This document shows, one piece after another, positions 42,620-54,766 of a DNA stretch of 64,000 nt. The DNA is from Cryptomeria japonica (taxonomy: Eukaryota > Streptophyta > Pinopsida > Cupressales > Cupressaceae), in contig NC_081408.1 of assembly GCF_030272615.1 (NCBI RefSeq), positions 605,235,673 through 605,299,672 on the forward strand. Reading direction: 5' to 3'. How positions within the stretch are numbered: the stretch's first letter is position 1; each line of letters opens with the position of its first letter. A program made the translations under genes and the position numbers. Below the pieces are notes generated by a model that worked only from the letters and a program-made list of their open reading frames with translations, was not told the DNA's origin and made no database searches.

Positions 42620-45485
42620 ACTCAACTCACCTAACTCACACTCTTAAGATGCACTCTCACCCATTTTCCCACTGATTCCATCATCTTGTTTCTTGCTCTC
42701 TCCTTAGCGTCCAACTGACAATCTAGTTTCTAGCCATTTCAATTCCCTCTACCCACTACTTCAAAAATTGAAGATACACTAGGTTTATGGGCTGGAGAAT
42801 ATTGTGATCGCTAACCCCAATATTGAACGACTGAAGATTGCTCATTGACAATCCCTATCAATTATATTAAGGTTTCAATGCTAATCCTATACAGGATCCG
42901 ATATTTATAAGTGAATGGAGTTGAATTATTACCAAACCGCGCTCCAATCATGCTGAACGACATCTAAGAATATCACACAACAGATTTCTTCAAACAATGG
43001 ACAAATTTGAGTCATTGAAGAAGCTTACCTTGCAGTCTTTAACAGGCATAGCGATGAAAATCTATATTGTGCATAAGCAGGAGAGGCTTCCAAATGTTGA
43101 ACGTCTTGGTACGATGGACTATAATTTAAGCAAATTACCCATTATTTGGTACAGTTAGAACAATCAAAGACATCTGCAAGCCGGCCCAGGACAGAAGGGT
43201 TATAAGTGTAGGAAAGCATTTGTGCTTCTGTTATTTTTGGAGAGAATAACAGATTCTCTTCATGATGACTAAACCCCTCAAATTAAGCAAAATTCCGCTC
43301 TTCAAAACCTCGCCTGGAACTTTAGATTTGTTCACGTACTAACCCAAATGCTTTCGAAAACACTTGAAGAGAAAACAAATTCATCGTCGTGGTTTATCCT
43401 ATCTGAAAATATTATTCAGAAGGAGACATTTATCTCGATTTCGTTCTTTGTAATTCTAGTGCCCTGCTAAAATCAAAGGAAGATAAACAAATTTTTAGGT
43501 AAATCCAAGGTTCTTCGTAGCCATACTTAAATTCATATTTGTCAAGAAAACTGTAACTTCATGTGTGTAAGGAATTAACAAGGGCAGGTAGAGGGAGGTA
43601 TCTGTTTTTATAGTGTAATAGCAGTAATAATATGTGTTTATATTTATTTATTTCTGTTTGTAACATCATATTAATAAAAGGAGGTTATATAATGTAGAAG
43701 CTCAAAAGCTTTGCATGGAGAAAAAAATAGATAAAGAACAAAGAGAAATGGGAGAGAAAGGTGACAAGAACATCACCACAACCATCAAAAAGGTGAGGAT
43801 AGAAAAAGCTATCAGGCAGCCCACCAAGATAAGAAAACGCCTCAAAGTCAGAAAAAAACAGTGTAAAAGAGAGAAACAAGTGTAAAAGAGAGAAAAAGAG
43901 AGGATCAAAATTGATTAATCACTGAGAGGGTGTACATTGGCAAGCAAGAATTCTTCAAGCCTTAAAAAGTGCATCCGCCTCTTAGATTATATTCTATAAG
44001 CATGTACAAAGGATACATGGGCAAGGAAGAGGACAACCTATCAATGAAATCTTTTATAGGAAATAGAAACAAATTTTCCACTCTCTAGATCCCATTTATC
44101 CATTTGATGACGACTTCTGAATCTCCAAAGATTTGAAAATTATCTAAACTTTTATCCTTTGCCAAAGTTAGCAATAGTTTCAAAGTCATAATCTTGATAA
44201 AGTTATTTATACCACTGCCCAATCTAGCAATGAAAGTGATATAATGTTTACAATCAAAAAATAATAGGCCTCCTGCCCCACAAAAACCACAATTACAAGC
44301 ACAAGCCCCATTAAAAAAAACCCACGATTAAGTTTTATGTTATAGTAATAGTAATAATAATATTAGAAATAATATAATAGTTTTAATCCAAGTTTTATAT
44401 ATTGTAAAATTTTGAAAAATCACATTTGAATTGTAGCATTTATTATGGATCTCTAAAATTGAGTTAAACAACACAACTCTCTTCTACTTGATAAATATAA
44501 GAGAGTGGAGGCCTAGATCCAACTGTTGAGTGCGTGCACATGTTTCATGAATATTCCTTGCTTTTGTTGTATTGAAATGGAAGAAAGTTGTGTTGTTATC
44601 ATGTTGATCAACATTGCATTGAAATTTTTATAATTTAAGTGAATGGCTATCTTCATAGAACAATGTAAATACAAAAGTATTTCAAATCGAAAGCTATAAA
44701 CATTTGTGAGGATGCTATTTATTAATATTGTAGGAACAAATGTAATTTTGGTAACTTAAATTTATGATAAAATTTTAAATTTGCATAACTATTCTAAATA
44801 TATTTATTTAAAAGATGTTGAGAAAGATTAATTTTGAAGTGTCACACTAGAATTAATTAAGTTTGGTTTAGTAGATGGGTCAAATTTATATATAAAAAGT
44901 ATTCTATTGATACAAAAGACTATTAATTTTAATTTAAAATATAAGTATATTATTGTAATGGCTAAATTTATATACTTATGTTTATTTTTAGTTAGTGTTG
45001 GGTTTATTATGATCGAATCATATAATAATAAGTGGTATATTCTTGTGTTAAGTTCAGTGGCTCCTTCCATGATCTTTATTTGTTTCTATTTATTTTTATT
45101 TACATATATTTGATATTAGCTTAGTCTTATGTGTACCTATTCATGCACATTCACCTTACCATTAGCTCACACTTCCATGTACTTAGTCAACATCCCAAGT
45201 TCTCCAATTTATTGTCTTGAGTCAATCTTGCAATGTTTGGGTTCAATACCAAACACTTAAGATTGAACCTAAAAAAAATTAAATTTAAAAGTGTCAACTC
45301 CCACCATTATCCACCAATCGTTGGGAGCTAACTTGGTACATGTTATTGTAACTATTCATTGTGTCAATATTCAAAGACAATTATTTGTGTCATTAATTAT
45401 CAATACTAGATCATCTAGAATACAAAGAAATAACAAAGAACACACTTTCATATCATAGAGCATTTATTCTAGGAATACTTTAATT
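42620..45485. other. AT-rich intergenic DNA
   Basis: I find no domain-bearing frame, LTR terminus or tandem array. Short microsatellite-like AT and TAA stretches occur near 44330-44400. Confidence 0.5.
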
Positions 45486-45489
45486 TGGA

Positions 45490-45806
45490 ACTTAAAATGA
45501 ATACATCTGCATCAAAATCAACTTCCTTAACCCTTGCAATTCAACTTCCTTAAGGGTATTTCTAAATCCTACATGTCCTTGCATATGTTGAGGCAAAGCT
45601 AGTTTTAGAAGTCCATAGTTTGTTGGATCAATTCTACAAGATATGGGATGATTCCACACATTGGATAATTTCAAAGAGCTCATTGGATTCAACCTACAAA
45701 GGATTTTGGGACTATTCTAATCTTGAGATAGTGTACACTTTGAGAGACTCAATTTCTTCACATTACTAAGTAGATTACACACACCATCAAAGAATTTGAC
45801 CTACAG
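45490..45806 (-). pseudogene. Leucine-rich-repeat-like gene fragment
   Basis: The minus strand reads LLSNVKKLSLSKCTLSQ, then a stop, then LNPMSSLKLSNVWNHPIS, LLKLALPQHMQG and LKEVELQGLRKLILMQM. The L..L.L...spacing resembles the irregular LRRs of plant NBS-LRR resistance proteins. A diverged second copy of the same DNA lies at 47077-47180, on the other side of a solo LTR, as expected for tandem LRR units split by an insertion. No NB-ARC motif is present, so the identity is tentative. Confidence 0.4.
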
Positions 45807-47076
45807 TGTTGGCAATTTGGAATTGCTTATGTGTTGCATTGATGTTTTGTCATTGATGGCAACACCGGTTGTTTTGGTTGTTTACCAGTTTTCGATTGGT
45901 TCCGGTAGAGTGGTTGATTATGATATTGATCCGGTACGATCCGGTATGCTTTGGTTTGTGGAATTGCTTTGGATCCGTCATTCATGCTATTCAAATGTGT
46001 CTCACGATCAGTTGGTTCGGGATTTGATGACTTAGACGCTATCATTTGTTCTAGTAAGCCTTTTGGTCACCTGTAAAGGGTTTTACCGGTAGAGCTTTGT
46101 TGAAGATATTTTGATGCACGTGATAAGTGGCGTTGGTGCGGCTTCTAGATGGCTTTCAGGATGTTATTGGTTATCTTGTTTGTGTTCTAGTTCATCGGTG
46201 GTGTTGGATTTGGTTTATGGTGACCTATTTTGGGTTTGGTGTTATCTAGGTTATGGACCGGTTTCTGTAACGTGTTGGAGGATGTTCCTGATCCATTACC
46301 GACGAGATTTAATGATTGGTATACATTGTTTTTGGCCTAAGCCGACTTGGTTGATCATTGGATTATGGGTTTATGTTATGAATTTATTGTATTATCTTTT
46401 AGGTGGCTGACCCAATTGTTTAGGTCCCGGGTTGGTATAAATATGACGTAAGATCTCTTTGTAGATCATGGGTTGATAGGTCAAGGTTATGGGATGATCT
46501 GTGTGCGAATAATGTTGTAATCATATGCAGAAGGTTTGGTCAATCATAGGTGATCAAATTGGGTTTGTAAGAGAGGTTTAAGGCCTCTGGTATTGAGCTT
46601 GATCGAAACTGTACTCAGGCATAGGAGATGTTATACTTGCAGTTCACTCTTCTTTTTGGATTGTAGTCTGATGTTTATGTAGTCAGTGAGGCTCCTTTTT
46701 GTGATGAGCATTGCACTCTAGGCTGTTGGCCTTCTTGCATGTGCAGACCCCTCATATTGTAATCACATACTTACTGCAGAAGTATTATCTGACTGTGGGT
46801 AGGCTTCCCACCGTGGTTTTTCCCTTTATTGGGTTTTCCACATACAAATCTTGGTGTCATGTGTTATGGATGGATGGTAACTGTTCTGTAATTTATGATT
46901 ATGTTTAAATGCTTTATCAGTCATTCTGGTATTTGGTTTATGCATTCCTATATTAAGTTTATGTGTTCCGGTAATAAGGATTTAAATGCTTAAAGTTATA
47001 TAATCCGGTGACAACTGATTCACCCCCCCCCCCCACCCCCTCTCAGTTGTCCTCTAGTTATCTGAGCTGTCTAACA
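45807..47076 (+). mobile_element. Copia solo LTR (about 1,270 bp)
   Basis: It starts TGTTGGCAATTTGG and ends GTCTAACA. Near the right end it carries the twin-hairpin copia motif (46795-46841: GTGGG...CCCAC then GTGG...CCAC) and an ACAACTGA/TCAGTTGT stem around a poly-C loop (47011-47050). Its start resembles the LTR at 62449. No internal domain is attached. The flanking pentamers (TACAG and CAAAG) match only 3 of 5, so the exact ends or the target duplication are uncertain. Confidence 0.7.
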
Positions 47077-47180
47077 CAAAGAATTTTGGGATTGTTCAAT
47101 TTTAAGATAATGTGTACACCTTGAGAGAATTAATTCTATACATTGTTGAGTAGATTAGAAACATCCAACACGTTATGTTT
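47077..47180 (-). pseudogene. Second LRR-like fragment
   Basis: About 100 bp aligned by eye with 45690-45790 (shared CAAAGAATTTTGGGA and GTGTACAC.TTGAGAGA themes, then GAGTAGATTA). It reads on the minus strand with at least one stop. It appears to be the neighbour unit of the fragment at 45490, separated from it by the solo LTR. Confidence 0.35.
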
Positions 47181-48065
47181 TTTAGAGGAAAACTAACTGA
47201 TATTGAAGGAATAAAAGGAAAACCTCAAATTCACTTAAAAATGTAAATCAAAACTTGATGTTGAATTTTGCAATGTGATTTTGTTTGCATGTTAAACATG
47301 ACGCACTTGTATTTTGATAAGTTGTACCAATAGTCTTAGTTTTCATTATGTGTAGTCAAAATATGTAGAAACCATCATGTTTGCCTAAAAGTTCATGACA
47401 ACAATTCTATTTTATGTATATCATGCGATCATGGTGGTCCATGACATCACGTTATTTTGATGTATTTTGCCTAAAAATCCATGCACCGATCTATGCTCCC
47501 ACAATTTGTATGTCAATCTACAAGGTAAATCGTGACTATACTATCTAACTCAAATGTTCTTGCATAGGTTGAGAGGGTGCTAGTAAAGATTTTGGAGTTT
47601 TTCTTTGTGCCTATGAAGTGCACGAGCTTAGAAGTTTTGAAAGATTTTTCATTAAATCCATTTTGTGCATACATTGCAACTTAAGTGTCCATGAGAGAAC
47701 ATTTAAACACTTCATGAGCCCTATTTCATCGAAGTATTATATTTTCTACCCCGTAGGGGCAAATATTGAACGAAAATGATACTCCCAATATCACATAAAC
47801 CTTCAAAAATGTTCCTAATTCACATTACATCAATGATAATATAGGCTAAAATTCCCTTTTAAAGTAGGGTTTAAGGTTTTAGGTACATTAGAAACTCTCA
47901 GGTGTTAAGAGGAGAGTGAGATCAATTGAAAATTCCAAAGTGAAGGAACTATGGGAGATTCTTAGTGTGAGTACACAATAATTATGTAATAGTAATTAAT
48001 GATATATATTAAATTATTATATATAATATTATAATATTATAGTAATTCATAATATTATATTATAT
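47181..48065. other. AT-rich intergenic DNA
   Basis: No gene recognised. A strongly AT-rich, partly palindromic stretch lies at about 48000-48065, directly before the LINE fragment. Confidence 0.5.
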
Positions 48066-48903
48066 TAATCCTAGGAAATCTTATCTTTGGTATCATGTTA
48101 GGTATGTTCGATCTCTTACTCCTTTTCTTCCTTGGATTTTAGCTAGAGACTTTAATGTGATTTCTAGTTTGGAGGAGAAAAGAGGTGGTGTAGCTAGGTT
48201 TGAGACTTCTACTATCCTTTTAAGGGACAATATGGATCTACTGAATTTGATTGATGTGAAACTGAATAATGACATATTTACTCAGAACAATAGAAGAAGT
48301 AATGAAAATGTTATTTCAAAGAGGCTTGACAAATTCCTGATCTCTTGTTATTAGTTTGGGAAGGGGTGGACTACCAATTCTAAGATGTTAGATTAGAGAG
48401 GTTATGATCATTAATTAATCAAACTTTCAACTATTTCTTTCAAAGCTTCAAAGAAGCCCTCTTTTAAGTTTCAACTTATGTGGCTTTGAAGCCTTTCTCT
48501 TCAAGACTTAATGCTTGAGTGCTAGAGTAAAGGGAGGCCTTCTTATGACACGCCAATATATTCATTCACTAAAAGATTATAGTTTATAAAATACAAGCTT
48601 AATAAGTGGAATAGGCAGTGCTTTGGCAACCTTCATTTCAATAAAATGACATCTCAATCCTTCTTGGATGCTATCACTTATCAAATTTGATATCACGACC
48701 TAATACAGGATTTAAGTAGAGAAGAGAATGTAGGTGCTAAGAGTTGGAGGAACAAGAGCTATGTGAGAATACTTTCTAGAAGTCAAAGTCTTGTATTGAT
48801 TGACTCTAGGAAGGTGATAGAAATATTGTTTTTCTTCATAACTCTATTAAGGCTTGAAGGAATGGATATCTAATTACCTCTCTTATGTCCTTGAAGGGGA
48901 TTC
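48066..48903 (+). pseudogene. LINE (L1-type) fragment: endonuclease tail and linker to RT
   Basis: The plus strand shows FLPWILARDFNVISSLEEKRG, where functional L1 endonucleases have GDFN (here RDFN), then NVISKRLDKFLISCY and a stop. After that come KPSFKFQLMWL, KLNKWNRQCFGNLHFNK and GDRNIVFLHNSIKA, the usual order of the apurinic endonuclease C-terminus and the segment before RT in plant LINEs. Several stops interrupt it. Neither a 5' end nor RT is present. The fragment runs directly into copia sequence at about 48905. Confidence 0.75.
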
Positions 48904-48907
48904 AACT

Positions 48908-49913
48908 TTCCTATACATTTCATCATACATTGATGATATGTTATTCATTGGTAAAGGGAAAGGAAAGATTGTAGAACTAAAGTCTCAACTTGCTACTAAA
49001 ATTGAAATGAAAGATCTTGGTGTAGCTAACAACATTATTGGGATGAAAATTAGAAGAGATAGAGTGAACAAAAATATCTGGATAGGCTAGAGTAAGTATG
49101 TGAACTTAATTTCATAAAGGTTTAAGATGCAAGATTGAAGACCATCATCTATTTATTTTACAGTTGGAATGAAGTTATTTCTTCAAATTGTTCTACATCC
49201 CCATTGAAGATAAAATATGTGAGTATAGTGCCTTACTAGAGTGCAACAAGAAGTTTGAAGTATGTTATGGTTTGTAGTAGACCATACATTTTCGAAACAA
49301 TACTAGTTCTTTTCATATATATGTCTAATCCTAGTAGAGTTCATTGTAATTTAATTAAAAGAGTCTTTAGATATTTGAAGGGTACCTTAGAGTATTCTTT
49401 GTGTTATCATGGTAATTTGACAAGAGATGAGATTTCCCTTGATATTTGTGTTTATGTGGATTCATATTGAGTAGGTCATGTTGAAAGAAAATGATCCACC
49501 AATTCTTATTGGTTTACTTTATTTGGTGGTTTAATCAGTAGGATGAGTAAGCGAAATTTTGTGGTTATTTTTTCCACTACTAAAGTTGAGTATATGGTAG
49601 CTAACCATGCTTGTAAAGAATTCATTTGAATTAAGAGACTCTATTAAGATATTGGAATAAAACAAGATATAGCAACAATTTATTGTGACAATCTAGAGTG
49701 CAATCTACCTAGCTAAAAATCCAACTTTCCATGCCAAGACAAGCACGTTGATGTTCAATATAATTTTGTTAGAGATGTGGTCGAGGATGGTAGGGTGAAG
49801 CTCATTGAAATAAAGGCTTTGATTAATGTTGTAGATTCAATAACTAAAGCTATGAGCAAAGAGAATTTCAAATGGTGTTTGGAGTGTATGGGCCTCATAG
49901 GCTCTAGAAATTA
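48908..49913 (+). pseudogene. Ty1/copia pol 3' end (RT tail, RNase H), heavily decayed
   Basis: It starts inside RT at the catalytic region (YIDDMLFIGK; family YVDD), then MKDLGVANNIIGMKI, SNPSRVHCNLIKRVFRYLKGT, FSTTKVEYMVANHACKE and NFVRDVVEDGRVKL, ending at TAA 49911-49913. Many stops and frame changes occur. It is the same family as 1-882 but more degraded. The 5' boundary with the LINE fragment is at about 48905, so the upstream half was lost or replaced. Confidence 0.85.
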
Positions 49914-49968
49914 AATTATGGTGTAGATACTCCCTTTTCTCTTGCAAGGTGTTCAACAAGTGGGAGAA

Positions 49969-50838
49969 TGTTAGGAAAATAGTGTCTCAACCTTGAAATT
50001 ACATAAAGTTACTATTTATAGTAAGTTTACATTTGAACACAGATTTGTCATAAATTTATCAAAGCTCTAGATTCTCTAAATAGGCATGTCGATAAATTTT
50101 CCCAGTGCTAGAAGATCGCATTTGGATTTGAATATATTTTAATTTCCATTTTTGAAAGTTTCAAAGTAAATTTTGAAGGCCTTAGAGATTGTTTTAGGCA
50201 CAAAAGTGGTCATAACTATAGTAGTAGGTTATATCTTGATAGAGAACTTCATGAGCTTTCTAACACTTCAAATGGTTCATCAATCGGACACCCAGATAAA
50301 AATTTATGGCCTCTGAAAGTTGGGTCTCCTAAAATGAGAAATATAAAGATGTGTTGGGCACATAAATGAGCTATAAAAGGGAGTTACACATGTTGGTGTG
50401 TGTTTTGACACATCATAGGGCATCATTGCTTGGAGATAAGTTGTGCAACACTTTTTGAGTAGTTTTAGCTCATGGTTTTGTAACACCACTCGATAATTTC
50501 ATGTATAGTATCTCCTATATATTAGGTGCATGAGATGGAGGTTGTGTGTAAGAGTTAAATAACTATTGGTTTACCTCCAATTCAAGTCCATGATACTCTT
50601 GTGAGAAGCTTTCTCTACAAGTATATTGTATTCTATTGTTGATTTTTGAATAATATATTGGACGACTTTTGGAGTGTGGGTTTTTTCTCCTAAAAGGGTT
50701 TTCTCCATGTAAATCATTACTTTGTGGTATGGATGTTATTTGTGTTAGTTTTGTTTACTTTATATAAGTATTGTAAATATCTAAAATGTTTTGCATTGCC
50801 ATCCCCTCAAGATTGGTGTAGGAAGTTGTTCTGCTACA
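49969..50838 (+). mobile_element. Copia 3' LTR (about 870 bp)
   Basis: It follows the purine tract AAGTGGGAGAA at 49958-49968 and begins TGTTAGGAAAATAG. The right end is placed at CTGCTACA by comparison with 928-1823. It carries the hairpin motif GTGTGGGTTTTTTC...GGGTTTTCTCCA at about 50674-50708. Confidence 0.7.
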
Positions 50839-52430
50839 TTAACTTCCTTACAATATTCTCTATGTTGTTGGAGATGAGAAATAGGGATGCCTAGGGCTTA
50901 ATAGAGTAAGTTATTGCATTCTTTTTGCCAAGTTGTAGTTCTTAGAAGTTCTACTAGCAGAAATGTATTCTGATGTAACTCAAAACCAAACATATTAGAA
51001 TGAAATTATGTAATATCTTTCACTTTTCAAAGTAGTACTAGTCATTTTCATATTATTACTATTGTAAAATTCACTTTTTACAATAATAAAGTCATCACCT
51101 TTCCTTCTATATATGTTGTCTTATTGTATGTGAATAAATGATTAATATATTTTACTGAGTTTTGTGTGTAAAAACTTTATCGTATGTCTCATTGTTAAAC
51201 ATATTCAAGTAGAAAAAATTATCAAGTGTTGCTCATAAGCTGTATGTATGTTCAAATAGACTTTAGTGTGACAAACAACTTATATTTCTTCTAAGAACTA
51301 TAGTAAACTTAACCTTCTTATGAAGCAATGAAGTATAAGTAAAACACTTTATATATGCAAGAAAAATTGATTATTGAGTTATTGTGTGTGAGAAAAATAG
51401 TAGTACAAGTCCAAACATACATTTGGTGCATCACCTCATAGATTTAACTTACATTTCAAAGAAATTATACCCTTTTCTCATTAATAACAATTGTTTAGAG
51501 TTATGATTTAGGTGAGAGACAATGATGACTAACTTTTTCTAAGTACAATAGGTCGATGCAGACAACTCAATGCATACTCTTAACTAACAGATCAACAAAT
51601 CCTATATTAAGTAACCTACCATCCTAGAGGAGTTCATTTAATTGTTGACTAGGGGCATATATACTTGGATGATTCAGGCACTATATGTGTAGCCAAGGAC
51701 TCTCAAATTTGTCTATCAATTGCATAAATGGAACTAACTAAATTTAACAATTAACTAAAATAAAGACAAAGATAGAATGTAAACCTATCTACACAATAAT
51801 TACTGTGGGTAACAAGCAGGTGACCTAGTAGTGGTTGTATGTAGTGCAATGTTATGACTATGCTGCAACTTTTAATTTACAATCTATACTAGTGATATCA
51901 TGAATAGATTCCATCTATCTAATTAAAGAGAAATAATTAAAATAAATAATCTATTAAAGCAATGAACGATCTTAACTAATGCTAAATTAATTAATCTAAC
52001 TAAAAAGAGGATTACACTACCTCAAGTGTCCCTTTCTTGAGGGTTGCAACCTTTGAATGGATAGTAATATTAACTTAGAATATAATCAATCCTCAATGTA
52101 TTCATTCTTCAATTGTATTTCACATACAGTAGTAACTTCTCTAGCTAATTATAGGCAAAATCTAGTTTGTATCACATATGTGTAAGATCTCCCAAACTTT
52201 GGCAAAATCAGACTTGATATACAATCTAAGACAGTGGGCTAATTACATCTTAGAAATTATTTTAAACACTTGTCAATCCTCCCTAACACTAAGGATGACT
52301 TATTCTTCTAAAACTAAAAATAACAACTTTCTACTTCGACTCTTATTCAATTGGTAGAATAGAAAGATAGAAAATGTGCAAGAAACAAATGAATGTCATA
52401 ATAATGAAATATAATTCCATTATCCTACAA
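50839..52430. other. AT-rich intergenic DNA
   Basis: No gene, terminus or repeat recognised over about 1.6 kb. Confidence 0.5.
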
Positions 52431-52902
52431 ACTTATTATATATCCTCCAAGAAATTTTATTCTTCATAGACAAGGTCAACAAATATCCTCAACAATTGTG
52501 TTTCAGTTGGCACCGCCTTGACTTCTTCCATGCAAGCTACAGGGGAACATTTTGCTTTGGTTGTGGACCATCAATTGGTCCTTAAGCTACATGTTAGTAT
52601 CTTAGAGCAGTAATTCATTCACATCAAAACCATTTATACCATTATGACATTATATTCACCATGAAAACTTATTATATATCCTCCAAGCAATTTTATTCTT
52701 CACAGACAAGGTCAACAAATATCCTCAACAATTGTGTTTCAGTTGGCACCGCCTTGACTTCTTCCATGCAAGCTACAGGGGAACATTTTGCTTTGGTTGT
52801 GGACCATCAATTGATCCTTAAGCTACAAGTTAGTATCTTATAGCAAGAATTCATTCACATCAAAACCATTTATACCATTATGACATTATATTCACCATGA
52901 AA
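52431..52902 (+). repeat. 236-bp tandem duplication, two copies
   Basis: Copy 1 begins at ACTTATTATATATCC (52431) and copy 2 with the same bases at 52667. Both end in TATTCACCATGAAAA. Fewer than ten differences are visible, so the duplication is recent. The unit includes TTCAGTTGGCACCGCCTTGA; no protein family is recognised in any frame. Confidence 0.9.
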
Positions 52903-53171
52903 ATACACATAACATATTCATTCATCACATGGCATATATCATCTATTAAGTTAAAACATAGTTTAGGATGAAGTCTTAAAACATATAAAAAGTCTTGTGA
53001 AATCAAGAATAAAATAGATAAAACAATGTCATTTGTAAGACTCGTCACTCCCCCCAACTACACCTTTACTTGTCCCCAAGAAAACTAATGCCTAATATTA
53101 TTGATCTATTGACTCATTGACACCTATTCCTTGTGTTATATAAAGGCCTTTCTACCTTGTTTTCTTCTACT
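52903..53171. other. Intergenic sequence
   Basis: Short AT-rich gap between the tandem duplication and the minus-strand copia LTR. Nothing recognised. Confidence 0.5.
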
Positions 53172-54425
53172 TGTTAGCAACAACAAGAAGGAAAACTGAG
53201 AGGGGGGGTGAATCAGTTTTCACCAGATTAAAAAATTTAAGCACAATCTCAAATCTAAACAACTACAACAAGAATAAAGATAAGAAAAATGATACCACAA
53301 CACATAACACCAAGATTTTTACGTGGAAAACCCAGTTAAGGGAAAAACCATGGTGGGAACCTACCCACAATAAGATGATACTCTGCAGTAGTATGTGTAA
53401 ATATTACAATGGGGAATGCTTAGAGCTCACTTCTCAAAGGGAAGGCTCACTACCTTACATTAAGATTTAAACTACAATCCGGATTACATGAACTACAAAT
53501 TTAGCATCTCCTTATGCCTGGTGACAGTTCCAATTAAGCACATTTGTCTACCCTATAACAATCTCTTCTCAATACACCACACCTAAGGATAAATTCGCTT
53601 AAGCACCACATACACCACTCTCTGATAATGCATACATAACACCAATCTACAAATTACATGACTATACCACCTATTTATACAAATCATCAACCTTGACTAC
53701 AAGGTCGGCCAAACCCTCAAACCTCAATTACAAAAATACATCACATAATACATATGTGAACCACCAAACCAATATAATGATATACATGACATAACATGGA
53801 CCTAAATCAAATCTCCAAACACGCATCACCACCAAAAATCTCGCCAAGATCAACCACAACATGCTACACCACCAAGAATACCAAATCAACAAAATCACCA
53901 AGAACATGCACAAGAATCAATGTGGAACACCAAGACAAATAGGACATGGACCAACAAGCACATTATAACCATCCGCAATAGCTGCACCAACACCACTTAT
54001 GCAAATCTTCATCGATCAACACGTTAGCTCACATGAATACTCAACAACAACAATTCGGACTAGAAAGATAACTTGTAGAGCACCAAATCATGAACTATCT
54101 GAATTGAAGATACACATGAACATCCAAAACATTCTCCCAAATCCACATCCAAAGATATGATCATACCAGAGCTCACCGAAGTAAATACCAAACTTTGACA
54201 ACCACTGTGTAGAAAGACTGAACTACAAACCAGATCAAATAATATGATCAAGCAATCTCTTTGATAACTAAAACCAATAAGGAATAACGTGTCCCAACAT
54301 CCCAAATATATAAACCAACCATATCAACTCAATACAATCATTGGAACACCAAACAACATACTGCAATATGGGAAAATGTTGATAACAATGACAATAGCAT
54401 ATCCTAGCAGCAACAATATCCAACA
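53172..54425 (-). mobile_element. 3' LTR of a minus-strand copia element (1,254 bp)
   Basis: On the minus strand it starts TGTTGGATATTG at 54425, directly after the purine tract AAAGGGGGAGA, and ends GCTAACA at 53172. It contains the twin-hairpin motif (53333-53368) and the AAAACTGA/TCAGTTTT stem around a poly-C (minus-strand) loop (53192-53220). The 5' half of the element is not next to it because the gypsy element at 56141 interrupts the pol region. Confidence 0.8.
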
Positions 54426-54766
54426 ATCTCCCCCTTTGGCATTGATGGTAACATATGAATGTGAAAAAAAATCAATGCAAAGGAAATAAATCATTAGAAA
54501 TCAACAAACTCCCCCTAAGATCATGCACACAAATCTCCAAAGATAAAGTAGTTTTTCACATGACTCTCTCCCCCTTTGACAACAATGCCAAAGACAGAAT
54601 ACAAATCATTCTCTCTCCCGCAAAACTCATCTTCTAAGAAGGATAAACCCACAACTAAAAATCTAAACCACACACTAACTACTTTGGCTGAGTAGCACAC
54701 TAACTCATCAACCCGAACAAAGAGATAAGGCTTTGAAATCCATCGGATTGATGTAACTCCATGCAT
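54426..54766 (-). other. Copia 3' untranslated region and polypurine tract
   Basis: Lies between the pol stop (54767) and the LTR on the minus strand. Two purine-rich tracts of the type AAAGGGGGAGA are present; the one adjoining the LTR (about 54426-54440) is the likely primer for plus-strand DNA. Confidence 0.6.

Noticed and set aside
54289-54637. Plus-strand frames over the copia 3' end.
   Set aside because: They lie in the antisense of the untranslated region and LTR of a minus-strand element.
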